Assembly (NCBI RefSeq): GCF_943737005.1
Contig: NZ_CALSFU010000002.1
Span: 1-64,000 of the forward strand
Source: Achromobacter sp. Marseille-Q4962
GTDB lineage: Bacteria > Pseudomonadota > Gammaproteobacteria > Burkholderiales > Burkholderiaceae_B
DNA length: 64,000 bases
Direction of reading: 5' to 3'
The translations under genes were made by a program, and so were the position numbers. Below, piece after piece: positions 46,013 to 53,373 of the stretch. The notes under the pieces are model-generated. The model was not told the origin of the DNA, made no database searches, and saw nothing but the letters and a program-made list of their open reading frames with translations. How positions within the stretch are numbered: the stretch's first letter is position 1; every line of letters begins with the position of its first letter.

Positions 46013-46329
46013 TTCTCGTCCTCGCCCAGCAGGGACTGCAATTTTTTTCTGGCGCGCAGCTCCAGCATCGCTTCGCCGTACGCCTCTTGCAGGTCTTTAA
46101 GCTGGCGCTCGTACTGCTCACGCACATCCTGCGGGTTGGCTCGCAGGGCGTTCTCCATACCCCGCTTGCCGTCATCGACCCACTGCTCGACTTCCGATGG
46201 TGACAGGTCGTATTGGCGGCTCGCCTCGGCCACTGTCGTCTTGCCTTGGATGATGTCCAGCACCAGCGCGCTTTTGCGCTTGGCTGTCCAGCGTTTGATG
46301 TCTTCTTCCATCTTCGTGCTCATCGTCAT
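46009..46329 (-). CDS. IS3-family OrfA (DNA-binding HTH protein)
   Basis: A 106-aa protein with an HTH region (KRWTAKRKSALVLDIIQGKTTVAEASRQYDLSPSEVEQWVDDGKRGMENAL) that binds the terminal repeats, followed by a Leu/Glu-rich coiled coil (REQYERQLKDLQEAYGEAMLELRARKKLQSLLG). Near its 3' end the run A-AAA-AAA in the coding strand (46048-46042) sits in the correct frame for -1 slippage. After the slip the reading frame runs open into OrfB. The first residues MTM/MSTKM offer two starts. Confidence 0.93.
   Translation of the reverse strand: MTMSTKMEEDIKRWTAKRKSALVLDIIQGKTTVAEASRQYDLSPSEVEQWVDDGKRGMENALRANPQDVREQYERQLKDLQEAYGEAMLELRARKKLQSLLGEDEK
46042..46048 (-). promoter_or_regulatory. Slippery heptamer for -1 frameshift in the IS element
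   Basis: A_AAA_AAA in the orfA frame (codons AGA AAA AAA). Slipping back by one base gives an open frame that joins orfB 30 bases later. Confidence 0.75.
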
Positions 46330-46583
46330 TTCCTCGATTATGACGTGAGCAGGTTTTCACTGGGTCAATACACGTGCTTGCTTAGCCAGTCAGGGTGGCG
46401 GGAGACACCGCTTGGCTTGTCCAGCTTGGCGCTGAATTCTTGGTGGAACAGGTCGGGCCGGAGATGGGCGAAGCAATGGTTTTGAATAGCAATAGCTCAT
46501 GCCATGTCCCAGTTGCCCAGGCGCCATTCGACACCATGAGGCGATACTGGCTCTGATGCAGGCTCTATTCGGAGCCGTCCGAT

Positions 46584-47987
46584 TCAAGGGCCTGGCTCAT
46601 GGTCGGGAGGGAGCACGGCTTTCTCTTTCATCGCCACCCACGTTCCCGCCGCGCACGCAACCTGCACGGCGCCCCCTGCCGCCATCGCCGCCCGCAACCC
46701 TTCCACGCCGCCGCCCGCTATTGCATAAACCGTCCCCAGCAACGCCACTCCCGCCGTTGCTCCCACCATCCGGGCGACGTTGATGAGGGCGCTGGCGGTG
46801 CCGGCGCGTGCGGCGGGAGCGGCGCCGATGGCGGCACCCATGAGGGGGCCGGTGGCCAGGCCCATGCCCAGGCCGGTGAGGGCCAGCCCGAACCCTGCGG
46901 GCAGCACGGAGGCGAGGTGTGCGCTGGCGCCGATCAGCAGGAGGCCCGTGCCGATGATGGCGAGTCCGCCGGCGGTGGCGACGCGCGAGCCGTATCGCGC
47001 GGCGACGGCGGCGGAGCAGGGGGAGACGGTGACGAAGACGAGCGCCATGGGCATGAGGGCGAGGCCGGTCTGCACCGCGTCGAAGCGGCCGGCGACTTGC
47101 CAGGCGAGGGGGAGCAGGAAGAGGGCGCCGTACATGCCGAAGGTCATGCCGGCGGTGGCGGCGCAGGCGCCGCAAAAGGGGCGGGAGCGGAAGAGGCCGA
47201 GGGGAACGAGGGCGGCGGAGCCGCGGCGCTTTTCTTCGCGGAGGAAGAGGGCGAGCGAGGCGAGGGCGATCAGGAATGCGGCGAGGGCGGCGGCGGGCGA
47301 GGTGTGGGACTGGATGGCGGCGTAAGCCAGGCCGCCCAGGGCAAGTGCGCCCAGGAGCTGGGCGGAGCCGTCGAAATGGCGGTCCTGGGGATCGGAGGAT
47401 TCCGGCAGGCAGATGAGGGCGAGCGCGAGGGCGGCGGCGCTGAATGGAACGACGGCCAGGAAGACGCCGCGCCAGCCGGCGTGGCCGATGAGCAGGCCGC
47501 CGAGCGTGGGGCCGATGGCCATGGCGAGGCCATTGCAGGCGGCCCAGATGCCGAGGGCGCGGGCGCGTTCGGCGGAGCCGGGCCAGACGACGCGGATGAG
47601 GGAGAGCGACGCGGGGATGAGCAGGGCCGCGCCCGATCCGGCGAGGGCGCGGGCAAGGATCAAGGCCGGTGCGGACGGCGCTGCCGCGCACAGCAGCGAT
47701 GCGGCCGTGAAAACGGCGGCGCCGATGGCGAACAGGCGGCGCCGGCCATGGAGGTCGGCGAGCAGGCCGCCGGTGAGGAGCAGCGCGGCGTAGACCAGGT
47801 TGTAGCTGTCGATGATCCATTGCAGGGCGTCGAGGCCGGCGTGGAGATCGGCGCCGATGGCGCGGGTGGCGAGGTTGACGACGGCGGTGTCGATCTGGGC
47901 GGCGAGCACCGCGAGGCACAGGGCGAGAAGGGCGAGCCGGCTGTGGCGCGGTGCCGTTGCGGCGGCGGGGAGGGTTTGGGTTTGCAT
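46584..47987 (-). CDS. MFS multidrug exporter (DHA2-like)
   Basis: A 467-aa major facilitator protein with 12-14 predicted membrane helices. The N-terminal repeat has the motif C/D elements AAQIDTAVVNLATRAIGADLHAGLDALQWIIDSYNLVYAALLLTGGLLADLHGRRRLF (motif A GxLaDxxGRRR). ALAGSGAALLIPASLSLI and GPTLGGLLIGHAGWRGVF follow (antiporter motif C-like). The start is taken at 47987; an ATG 12 bp upstream is possible. It is divergent from an ArsR-type regulator, which probably represses it. Substrate is unknown; drugs or toxic metabolites are typical for the family. Confidence 0.88.
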   Translation of the reverse strand: MQTQTLPAAATAPRHSRLALLALCLAVLAAQIDTAVVNLATRAIGADLHAGLDALQWIIDSYNLVYAALLLTGGLLADLHGRRRLFAIGAAVFTAASLLCAAAPSAPALILARALAGSGAALLIPASLSLIRVVWPGSAERARALGIWAACNGLAMAIGPTLGGLLIGHAGWRGVFLAVVPFSAAALALALICLPESSDPQDRHFDGSAQLLGALALGGLAYAAIQSHTSPAAALAAFLIALASLALFLREEKRRGSAALVPLGLFRSRPFCGACAATAGMTFGMYGALFLLPLAWQVAGRFDAVQTGLALMPMALVFVTVSPCSAAVAARYGSRVATAGGLAIIGTGLLLIGASAHLASVLPAGFGLALTGLGMGLATGPLMGAAIGAAPAARAGTASALINVARMVGATAGVALLGTVYAIAGGGVEGLRAAMAAGGAVQVACAAGTWVAMKEKAVLPPDHEPGP

Positions 47988-48088
47988 GGGCGGTAGCATA
48001 GGGATGTGCGCCCTGGGATGTTTCGACGCGGGTCGAAGCATGGGCGGACGGCCCTGGCTTAGCATGCGGGCATCATCGGGAGATTCAC

Positions 48089-48811
48089 ATGTCAGATTTG
48101 TCCAGTGTTTCGGCCGCGGCGTTTTTGGTGGCCGACCCCACCCGCGCGGCCATGCTGATGGTGTTGCTGGACGGGCGAGCCTTGCCGGCGGGTGAGCTGG
48201 CCCGCGCCGCGGGGGTGACGGCGCAGACCGCCAGTTCCCATCTTTCCAGGCTGCTCGAAGGCGGCCTGGTCGAGGTGGAGGCGGAGGGGCGGCATCGGTA
48301 TTACCGGCTCGCGGGCAGCCATGTGGCGCAGGCGCTGGAGCAGCTTGCCGCGATCCGCCCCGCGAAGCCGGCGAGCGCGGCCCGGCCGAAGGCGCTGAGT
48401 CCGGAACAGCGGCAGTTGCGCTGGTGCCGCAGTTGCTACGACCACCTGGCGGGGCAAGTGGGCGTGGCGGTGACGCGCGCGCTGCGGGAACGCGATTATC
48501 TGCGGGCCGCGGCCGACAAGCGGTTTGCCGTGACGGCCGCCGGCGTGGAATGGTTCGGCCGCATCGGCGTGGACATTGCGTCTATCGAGCCCACGCCGCG
48601 CGGCCTGGCGCGGCCGTGCCTGGACTGGACGGAGCGCTTTCATCACCTGGGCGGCCCGCTGGGCGTGCGCTTGCTGGAGACGCTGTGCGCGCACGGCTGG
48701 CTGCGCCGTTCTCGCACGCCGCGCGTCCTGACGGTGACGCCGAAGGGCTGGGCGGAGTTCGGGCGGACGCTGGGCCTGACGGAGGAATCGGTGAGGCAAT
48801 CCCAAGGTTGA
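48089..48811 (+). CDS. ArsR-family winged-helix regulator
   Basis: A 240-aa regulator. The N-terminal winged helix (VADPTRAAMLMVLLDGRALPAGELARAAGVTAQTASSHLSRLLEGGLVEVEAEGRHRYYRL, residues about 14-75) is ArsR/SmtB type. The C-terminal 140 residues are an extension with Cys in RWCRSCYDHLAGQVG and no known domain that I can name. That is longer than classical metal sensors (about 110 aa) and matches ArsR relatives that control MFS exporters. It is divergent from the MFS gene at 102 bp, the probable target. Confidence 0.88.
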   Translation: MSDLSSVSAAAFLVADPTRAAMLMVLLDGRALPAGELARAAGVTAQTASSHLSRLLEGGLVEVEAEGRHRYYRLAGSHVAQALEQLAAIRPAKPASAARPKALSPEQRQLRWCRSCYDHLAGQVGVAVTRALRERDYLRAAADKRFAVTAAGVEWFGRIGVDIASIEPTPRGLARPCLDWTERFHHLGGPLGVRLLETLCAHGWLRRSRTPRVLTVTPKGWAEFGRTLGLTEESVRQSQG

Positions 48812-48864
48812 GGGCGGCCCGGCGATGGACGTGTGCCGGCCGGGCTGCCGCTGCGGGATTCGCC

Positions 48865-48896
48865 TTGACATCATGACATCATGATGTCATGATGTC
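48865..48896 (+). promoter_or_regulatory. GntR-gene promoter embedded in a 30-bp perfect palindrome
   Basis: TTGACA (48865-48870), 17-bp spacer, CATGAT (48888-48893). Positions 48867-48896 form a perfect 30-bp palindrome with half-site GACATCATGACATCA. The predicted transcript start falls on or beside the A of the ATG at 48900. Confidence 0.75.
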
Positions 48897-48899
48897 GCC

Positions 48900-49643
48900 A
48901 TGCTGACGACTGCCGATCACGGACCCCTGTACGCCAAAGTCGAAACCGCTCTCGCGGCGGAAATCGCCTCCGGAGCGCTGCCCGCGGGCAGCCAGCTGCC
49001 GCCGGAAGACCGGCTGGTGGCGCGTTTCGAGGTCAGCCGCACGACGGTGCGCAAGGCCATCGAGAACCTGGTGGCGCGCGGATTGGTGGAGATCCGGCGC
49101 GGCAAGGGCACGTTCGTGACGCCGCCCAAGATCACGCAGGAGCTCACCGAGCTTACGGGGTTTGTGGAGGACATGCTGGCGCTGGGCCGCACGCCGACGG
49201 CGCGGCTGCTGGACAAGCAGCTCGTGCCGGCCGGCGCCGACGCGGCCCGGCAACTCGCGCTGCCGCCGGGCAGCCTCGTCATGCGGATCCAGCGGGTGCG
49301 GCTGGCCGACGGCGTGGCCGTGTCTTTCGACGAAACCTACCTGCCGCGCGAGGTCGGCGAGAAGATCGCCAGCCACGACCTGGACGCGGAACCCATCTTC
49401 TCGCTGCTCGAAGACAAATACGAGCTTGCGCTCACGGAAGCGGAGTACCGGCTGGAGGCGGTGACCGCCGCGCCGGAGGTGGCGCGGGCGCTGGAGATCG
49501 ATGCGGGCAGCGCGGTTTTCCTGATCGAGCGCACCTCGTACACCGAGGGTCGCCGGCCCATCGACTACGAAAAGCTGCATTACCGCGGCGACCTCATCCG
49601 CTTCGTCACGCGCCTGGCCCGTCGGCCGCGCGGGCGCGGCTGA
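48900..49643 (+). CDS. GntR-family transcriptional regulator (HutC/UTRA subfamily)
   Basis: A 247-aa regulator with an N-terminal winged HTH (LYAKVETALAAEIASGALPAGSQLPPEDRLVARFEVSRTTVRKAIENLVARGLVEIRRGKGTFV). A UTRA ligand domain follows (ELTGFVEDMLALGRTPTARLL ... RVRLADGVAVSFDETYLP ... FLIERTSYTEGRRPIDYEKLHYRGD). There is no leader and no Shine-Dalgarno sequence: the ATG lies 4 bp after a perfect palindrome that contains the promoter. Autorepression and leaderless translation are therefore likely. It is followed by tauE (16 bp) and a DUF1634 gene, presumably its targets. Confidence 0.9.
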   Translation: MLTTADHGPLYAKVETALAAEIASGALPAGSQLPPEDRLVARFEVSRTTVRKAIENLVARGLVEIRRGKGTFVTPPKITQELTELTGFVEDMLALGRTPTARLLDKQLVPAGADAARQLALPPGSLVMRIQRVRLADGVAVSFDETYLPREVGEKIASHDLDAEPIFSLLEDKYELALTEAEYRLEAVTAAPEVARALEIDAGSAVFLIERTSYTEGRRPIDYEKLHYRGDLIRFVTRLARRPRGRG

Positions 49644-49659
49644 ACCGCAGCGCCTGGCC

Positions 49660-50511
49660 ATGGAAATCTTCTGGCTCTTCGCGGCCGCGTTCGGCGCCAG
49701 CGCCCTGGGCGGCGTGCTGGGCATGGCCAGCGGCATATTCATCGTGCCCATGCTGACGCTGTTCTTTGGCGTGGACATCCACGTGGCGATCGGCGCGAGC
49801 ATCGTGTCGGTGATCGCCTGTTCCTGCGGCAGCGCAGCGCCTTTCCTGAAAGAGCGGCTGACCAACGTCCGGCTCGCCATCGTGCTGGAAACGGCGACGA
49901 CGCTGGGCGCGCTGACCGGCGTGTTCCTGATCGGCATTGTCTCCACCTCGTTCCTGTATGGCCTGTTCGCGGCGATTCTGGCGGTTTCGGCGCGGCAGAT
50001 GCTGGCGCGGCGGCGCGAGGCCGTGGACGCCAGCCCCGCCAACGTCAAGAGCTGGGCCACGGTGCTGCGCCTGCATTCGAGTTTTCCCGACCGGGCGTCG
50101 GGCCGGGAAGTGCCGTACCGGGTGGGCCGCGTGCCGCTCGGGCTGGCGCTGATGTACGGCGCCGGTCTGATCTCCGCCCTGCTGGGCATCGGTTCGGGCG
50201 TGCTGAAGATTCCGGCCATGGATGCGGCGCTGCGCCTGCCCATCAAGGTTTCGTCCGCCACGTCCAATTTCATGATCGGCGTGACGGCGGCGGCGAGCGC
50301 GGGGGCCTATTTCGCGCGCGGGGCCATCGACATCGGCATCGCGGGGCCCATCGCGCTGGGCTCGGTGGCCGGCGCGCTGGCGGGCGCGCGGATGCTGATG
50401 GGGCTGCCGGCCGACAAGCTGCGCGTGTTCTTCGTGATCGTGCTTGCGCTGCTGGCGGTGCAGATGCTGCTGAGCGCGCTGGGCGTCCATATTCCGGGAG
50501 GCGGGGCATGA
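49660..50511 (+). CDS. TauE/SafE-family sulfite/anion exporter
   Basis: A 283-aa membrane protein with about eight hydrophobic helices arranged as two repeats. The TauE/SafE motifs are GGVLGMASGIFIVPMLTLFFGVDIHVAIGASIVSVIACSCGS in the first half and GLISALLGIGSGVLKIPAMDAALRLPIKVSSATSNFMIGVTAAAS in the second. The family exports sulfite, sulfoacetate or related anions. It lies in a three-gene operon with a GntR/UTRA regulator upstream and overlaps the DUF1634 gene by four bases (ATGA), the usual partner of this transporter type. Confidence 0.9.
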   Translation: MEIFWLFAAAFGASALGGVLGMASGIFIVPMLTLFFGVDIHVAIGASIVSVIACSCGSAAPFLKERLTNVRLAIVLETATTLGALTGVFLIGIVSTSFLYGLFAAILAVSARQMLARRREAVDASPANVKSWATVLRLHSSFPDRASGREVPYRVGRVPLGLALMYGAGLISALLGIGSGVLKIPAMDAALRLPIKVSSATSNFMIGVTAAASAGAYFARGAIDIGIAGPIALGSVAGALAGARMLMGLPADKLRVFFVIVLALLAVQMLLSALGVHIPGGGA

Positions 50512-50813
50512 GATCGGATGCGGACCACGCCGGACGGCGCGACCGGGCCATCGCGGCGCTGCTGCGCACGGGAACCTGGCTCGCATGCGCGCTGATCGCC
50601 GCGGGGCTGGCCCTGATGGCGGCCGGCCCGCCGGACGTTCCTGTCGACGGTCATGATCTCATGAAGGCGGGCGTGGCCGTGTTCATCGTCCTGCCGGTGT
50701 CGCGGGTGGCGCTGATGCTCTGTCTTTTCGTGCGCGAGCGGGACTACGCCTATGCCGCCATCGCGGCGCTGGTGCTGGCCGTGATCGCCGCGGGCGTGAT
50801 GATCGAGATGTGA
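50508..50813 (+). CDS. DUF1634 membrane protein
   Basis: A 101-aa protein with three hydrophobic segments (TWLACALIAAGLALMAAG, GVAVFIVLPVSRVALMLCLFV, YAAIAALVLAVIAAGVMIEM) and the conserved pattern of DUF1634. The family is found with TauE/SafE exporters and is probably an accessory subunit. Its start overlaps the tauE stop as ATGA, so the two are translationally coupled. The N-terminus is charged and cytoplasmic. Role is inferred from context only. Confidence 0.8.
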   Translation: MRSDADHAGRRDRAIAALLRTGTWLACALIAAGLALMAAGPPDVPVDGHDLMKAGVAVFIVLPVSRVALMLCLFVRERDYAYAAIAALVLAVIAAGVMIEM

Positions 50814-50935
50814 ACCGAGGCCGCAGGCGCGCCCGCGCGCTGGCCGCCGTGGACATGGCGGCGCAGGGCGAAGCGCTGGAGCGGAGCCCCCGCGCTCTGG
50901 GCGGGGCTGATGCGGAATGCCGCCTCGTACGGAAC

Positions 50936-51397
50936 CTAGGCGCCCGGGCGTTCGGTCTGGCGGCCGCGGGCGGCCGTGCGGGCGAAGTTTTCTTCCAGGC
51001 GGCTGAGGATGCGGTTGAGGGTGTCGATGTCGGACGTCGACAGGCCCTTGAGCGTATCGTCGAAGAATTCCGCGCGCCGGGGCAGGGCTTCGTCCACCAC
51101 GGCCTGCCCGGCCGCCGTCAGGCGCACGTTGGTGACGCGGTTGTCGTGCGCGTCGGGCGCGCGGGCGAGCCAGCCCAGCTTCTGCATGGCCTGCAGCTGC
51201 CGGGTGAGCGAAGCCGGGTCGAGCCGGCAGCGCTCGGCGAGGTATTTCTGCGATGACACTCCGCACTCGTGCAGCGCCAGCAGGATGCGCCAGCGCGGCA
51301 GGGCATGGCCCACCTTGAGGCTGAACGCGCTCTGCATGGCGCGGTAGGTCTGCCCCAGGTGCTGGATGACCTGCAGGCCGTGTTGTTGTCTGGGCAA
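50936..51397 (-). CDS. MarR-family transcriptional regulator
   Basis: A 153-aa regulator with a MarR fold: dimerisation helices at both ends and a central winged HTH (PRWRILLALHECGVSSQKYLAERCRLDPASLTRQLQAMQKLGWLARAPDAHDNRVTNVRLTAAG, residues about 34-97). The wing has the D-x-R-type DAHDNRVTNV. It lies 3 bp downstream of an EmrB/QacA-type exporter on the same strand, so exporter and regulator are co-transcribed. The inverted repeat upstream of the exporter gene is its likely operator. Confidence 0.9.
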   Translation of the reverse strand: MPRQQHGLQVIQHLGQTYRAMQSAFSLKVGHALPRWRILLALHECGVSSQKYLAERCRLDPASLTRQLQAMQKLGWLARAPDAHDNRVTNVRLTAAGQAVVDEALPRRAEFFDDTLKGLSTSDIDTLNRILSRLEENFARTAARGRQTERPGA

Positions 51398-51400
51398 GAC

Positions 51401-52993
51401 TCATTCTCCAGGATTGCCGTGTCCGCGCGCAGGCGGGGCCGCCAGCCGGACGGGCGGCACGCGCCGCACGCACCACAGTGCGAACACGGCGACCGCGAGC
51501 GCGATTGCCTGGCCGCTGTGGATGGCGCCGACCAGCGCCAGCCGGGCGGCCTCGATCAGCGAGGCGCCGTTTTCGCTGTGATGCGCCAATTGTGCCAGGA
51601 ACCGGCCCTGGGCCTGGGGATCGACCAGCATCTGGGGGTCTTTGAGCTGGGGCAGCCAGCGCGCCGCGCCGCCGCCCAGCGCCGTTTCCACGTCGGTGAA
51701 ATAACAGTGGTTGACCAGCGTGCCCACGACCGCGGTGCCCACCATGCCGCCTATCATGCGCAGGGACTGCAGCAGCGCGGTGGCGATGCCCAAGTGGCTG
51801 CGGCCCGCCGTCTGCTGCGCGAACACGGTCAGGTTGGGCATGATGAAGCCGATGCCCAGGCCGGCCATCATCATGTAGGCGGCGATCAGCGCGTGCGAGG
51901 TGGACGCGCGCGTGCCCACGATGCCCAGGCACGACAGCGCCAGCAGGCTGAATCCCGCATACAGCATGCGGTTGGCGCTGCGGATGCGGGTGACGATGCG
52001 CCCGTTGACGATGCTGCCCACGGTGATGCACACGACCATGGGCGTGATGAGCAGGCCCGCGTCCTGCGGCGACAGGCCGAAGCCTCCCTGCAGCAGCAGC
52101 GGCGCATAAAAGAGGAGCGAGTACATGACGACGCCGGCCAGCAGCGACAGCAGGAACAGCATGGACAGGGCGCGGTTGCGCAGCATGTCGAAGGGCAGCA
52201 GCGGATGCGGACAGCGGCGTTCCCACACATAGAGCAGCGCGAAGGCGGCCAGGCTGACCCCGGCCAGCAGCACGGTGCCGGGTTCCAGCCCGTGGCGCGG
52301 CAGCAGTTCGACCATGAGCTGCAGTCCGCCCAGCGCGGCCGCGATGAGCAGCGCGCCCTGCCAGTCGAGCCGCACGCGGCCTTCCTGATGGTTGCGCAGC
52401 AGCGGCAGGTAGCGGATGACGAACCACGCTCCCAGCACGCCGATGGGCAGGTTCACGTAGAACACCGAGCGCCAGCCGTAGTGCTCGGTGAGCGCGCCGC
52501 CCAGGCTGGGCCCCACGGCGTTGGCGATGCCGAATGCGGAGCTGACCATGACCTGCCAGCGCAGGCGCACGCGGGTATCGGGAAAGAGATCGGGAATGCA
52601 GGCGAAGGCCGTGCCCACCAGCATGCCGCCGCCCACGCCCTGCAGCGCGCGGGCCAGCACCAGGGCGAACATGCTGCCGGCGGCGCCGCAAAGCGCCGAG
52701 GCCAGCGTGAACAGCGCGATCGCCGCCACCACGAAGGGCTTGCGCCCGTAGTAATCGCCCAGCCGGCCGAAGACAGGCACGGTGATCACGGAGGTCAGCA
52801 GGTACGAGGTGGCCACCCAGGCATAGAGCTCGAAACCCTGGAGTTCGGCCACGATGGTGGGCAGGGCGGTGCCCACCACGGTCTGGTCCACCGCCACCAT
52901 CATCATGACGAAGCACATGCCCAGCATGGCGAGCAGGGTCTGGCGGAAGGGCAGGAGCTGGCCGGCGGGAACGGAGGGGGAGGGGGCTGGCAT
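51401..52993 (-). CDS. MFS drug exporter, DHA2/EmrB-QacA type
   Basis: A 530-aa major facilitator with 14 predicted helices, as for EmrB. Features include VDQTVVGTALPTIVAELQG (motif D1), TVPVFGRLGDYYGRKPFVV (motif A), ALQGVGGGMLVGTAFACI, and the antiporter motif C region AVGPSLGGALTEHYGWRSVFYVNLPIGV. The start at 52993 is chosen over upstream codons, as the extended sequence is not hydrophobic. No EmrA-type membrane fusion gene is adjacent. First gene of an operon with a MarR regulator. Confidence 0.9.
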   Translation of the reverse strand: MPAPSPSVPAGQLLPFRQTLLAMLGMCFVMMMVAVDQTVVGTALPTIVAELQGFELYAWVATSYLLTSVITVPVFGRLGDYYGRKPFVVAAIALFTLASALCGAAGSMFALVLARALQGVGGGMLVGTAFACIPDLFPDTRVRLRWQVMVSSAFGIANAVGPSLGGALTEHYGWRSVFYVNLPIGVLGAWFVIRYLPLLRNHQEGRVRLDWQGALLIAAALGGLQLMVELLPRHGLEPGTVLLAGVSLAAFALLYVWERRCPHPLLPFDMLRNRALSMLFLLSLLAGVVMYSLLFYAPLLLQGGFGLSPQDAGLLITPMVVCITVGSIVNGRIVTRIRSANRMLYAGFSLLALSCLGIVGTRASTSHALIAAYMMMAGLGIGFIMPNLTVFAQQTAGRSHLGIATALLQSLRMIGGMVGTAVVGTLVNHCYFTDVETALGGGAARWLPQLKDPQMLVDPQAQGRFLAQLAHHSENGASLIEAARLALVGAIHSGQAIALAVAVFALWCVRRVPPVRLAAPPARGHGNPGE

Positions 52994-53373
52994 GAGGGGA
53001 TGAATCTGTAGATCGGTCAATATTTGATAGGTCAAACATTCTACTCCCAAGGCCGCCGCGCCTGGAAACCGCCTGCCATCCGGCCCGCGCGCCATCCGCC
53101 TTTTGGCGGGCTGCCGCGTGCGCCGCCCCGTTTTTGTTACGATAGCGGTGCATATCCCCGGTTGCGCCTGCGGCCGGCATGCATCAAGTCCAGCTCCTGC
53201 AGACCCTTTCCCTTTTTCTCACGCCCGCGCCGAAGGCTCGGCAGGAGCGGGGGCACGCCCAGGAGACGGGCCATTCAGCCGCGCGGGCCGCCCGCGCGCA
53301 GTCGCACCGTCCACGCCAGGCTTTGGGGGACGGCATTCAGGGAATTCCAGTCGAGGTACCCGACGGGGCAGCA
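52994..53373. other. Divergent intergenic region between the DHA2 exporter and asmA
   Basis: 380 bp without a supported gene. It holds the MarR operator candidate (53023-53036) near the exporter. The asmA side has a rather long untranslated leader; no strong promoter was recognised. Confidence 0.5.
53023..53036. promoter_or_regulatory. MarR operator candidate
   Basis: TTTGA-TAGG-TCAAA is a perfect 5-bp inverted repeat 30 bp upstream of the exporter ATG. On the minus strand it includes TTGACC, a possible -35. Confidence 0.5.

Larger units (their letters stand above)
45163..46372 (-). mobile_element. Complete IS3-family insertion sequence (1210 bp)
   Basis: Imperfect terminal inverted repeats start with TG at each end: TGTAATGACCCAG on the left and, reverse-complemented, TGTATTGACCCAG on the right, both continuing to AACCTGCTCA. 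The element is flanked by the direct repeat CGTG (45159-45162 and 46373-46376), a 4-bp target duplication. It carries orfA and orfB on the minus strand. A 4-bp duplication and this layout fit the IS407-type subgroup (inference). Confidence 0.9.

Noticed and set aside
44616-46583. Gene interrupted by the IS element
   Set aside because: Removing the IS and one CGTG leaves a minus-strand frame open across the junction, but the product is not recognisable, so chance cannot be excluded.
46379-46583. Open frames right of the IS element
   Set aside because: Short, compositionally biased and on both strands; no start signal or similarity.
46597-47996. Gly/Glu-rich open frames on both strands over the MFS gene
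   Set aside because: Shadows of the MFS coding region; repetitive composition and no domain.
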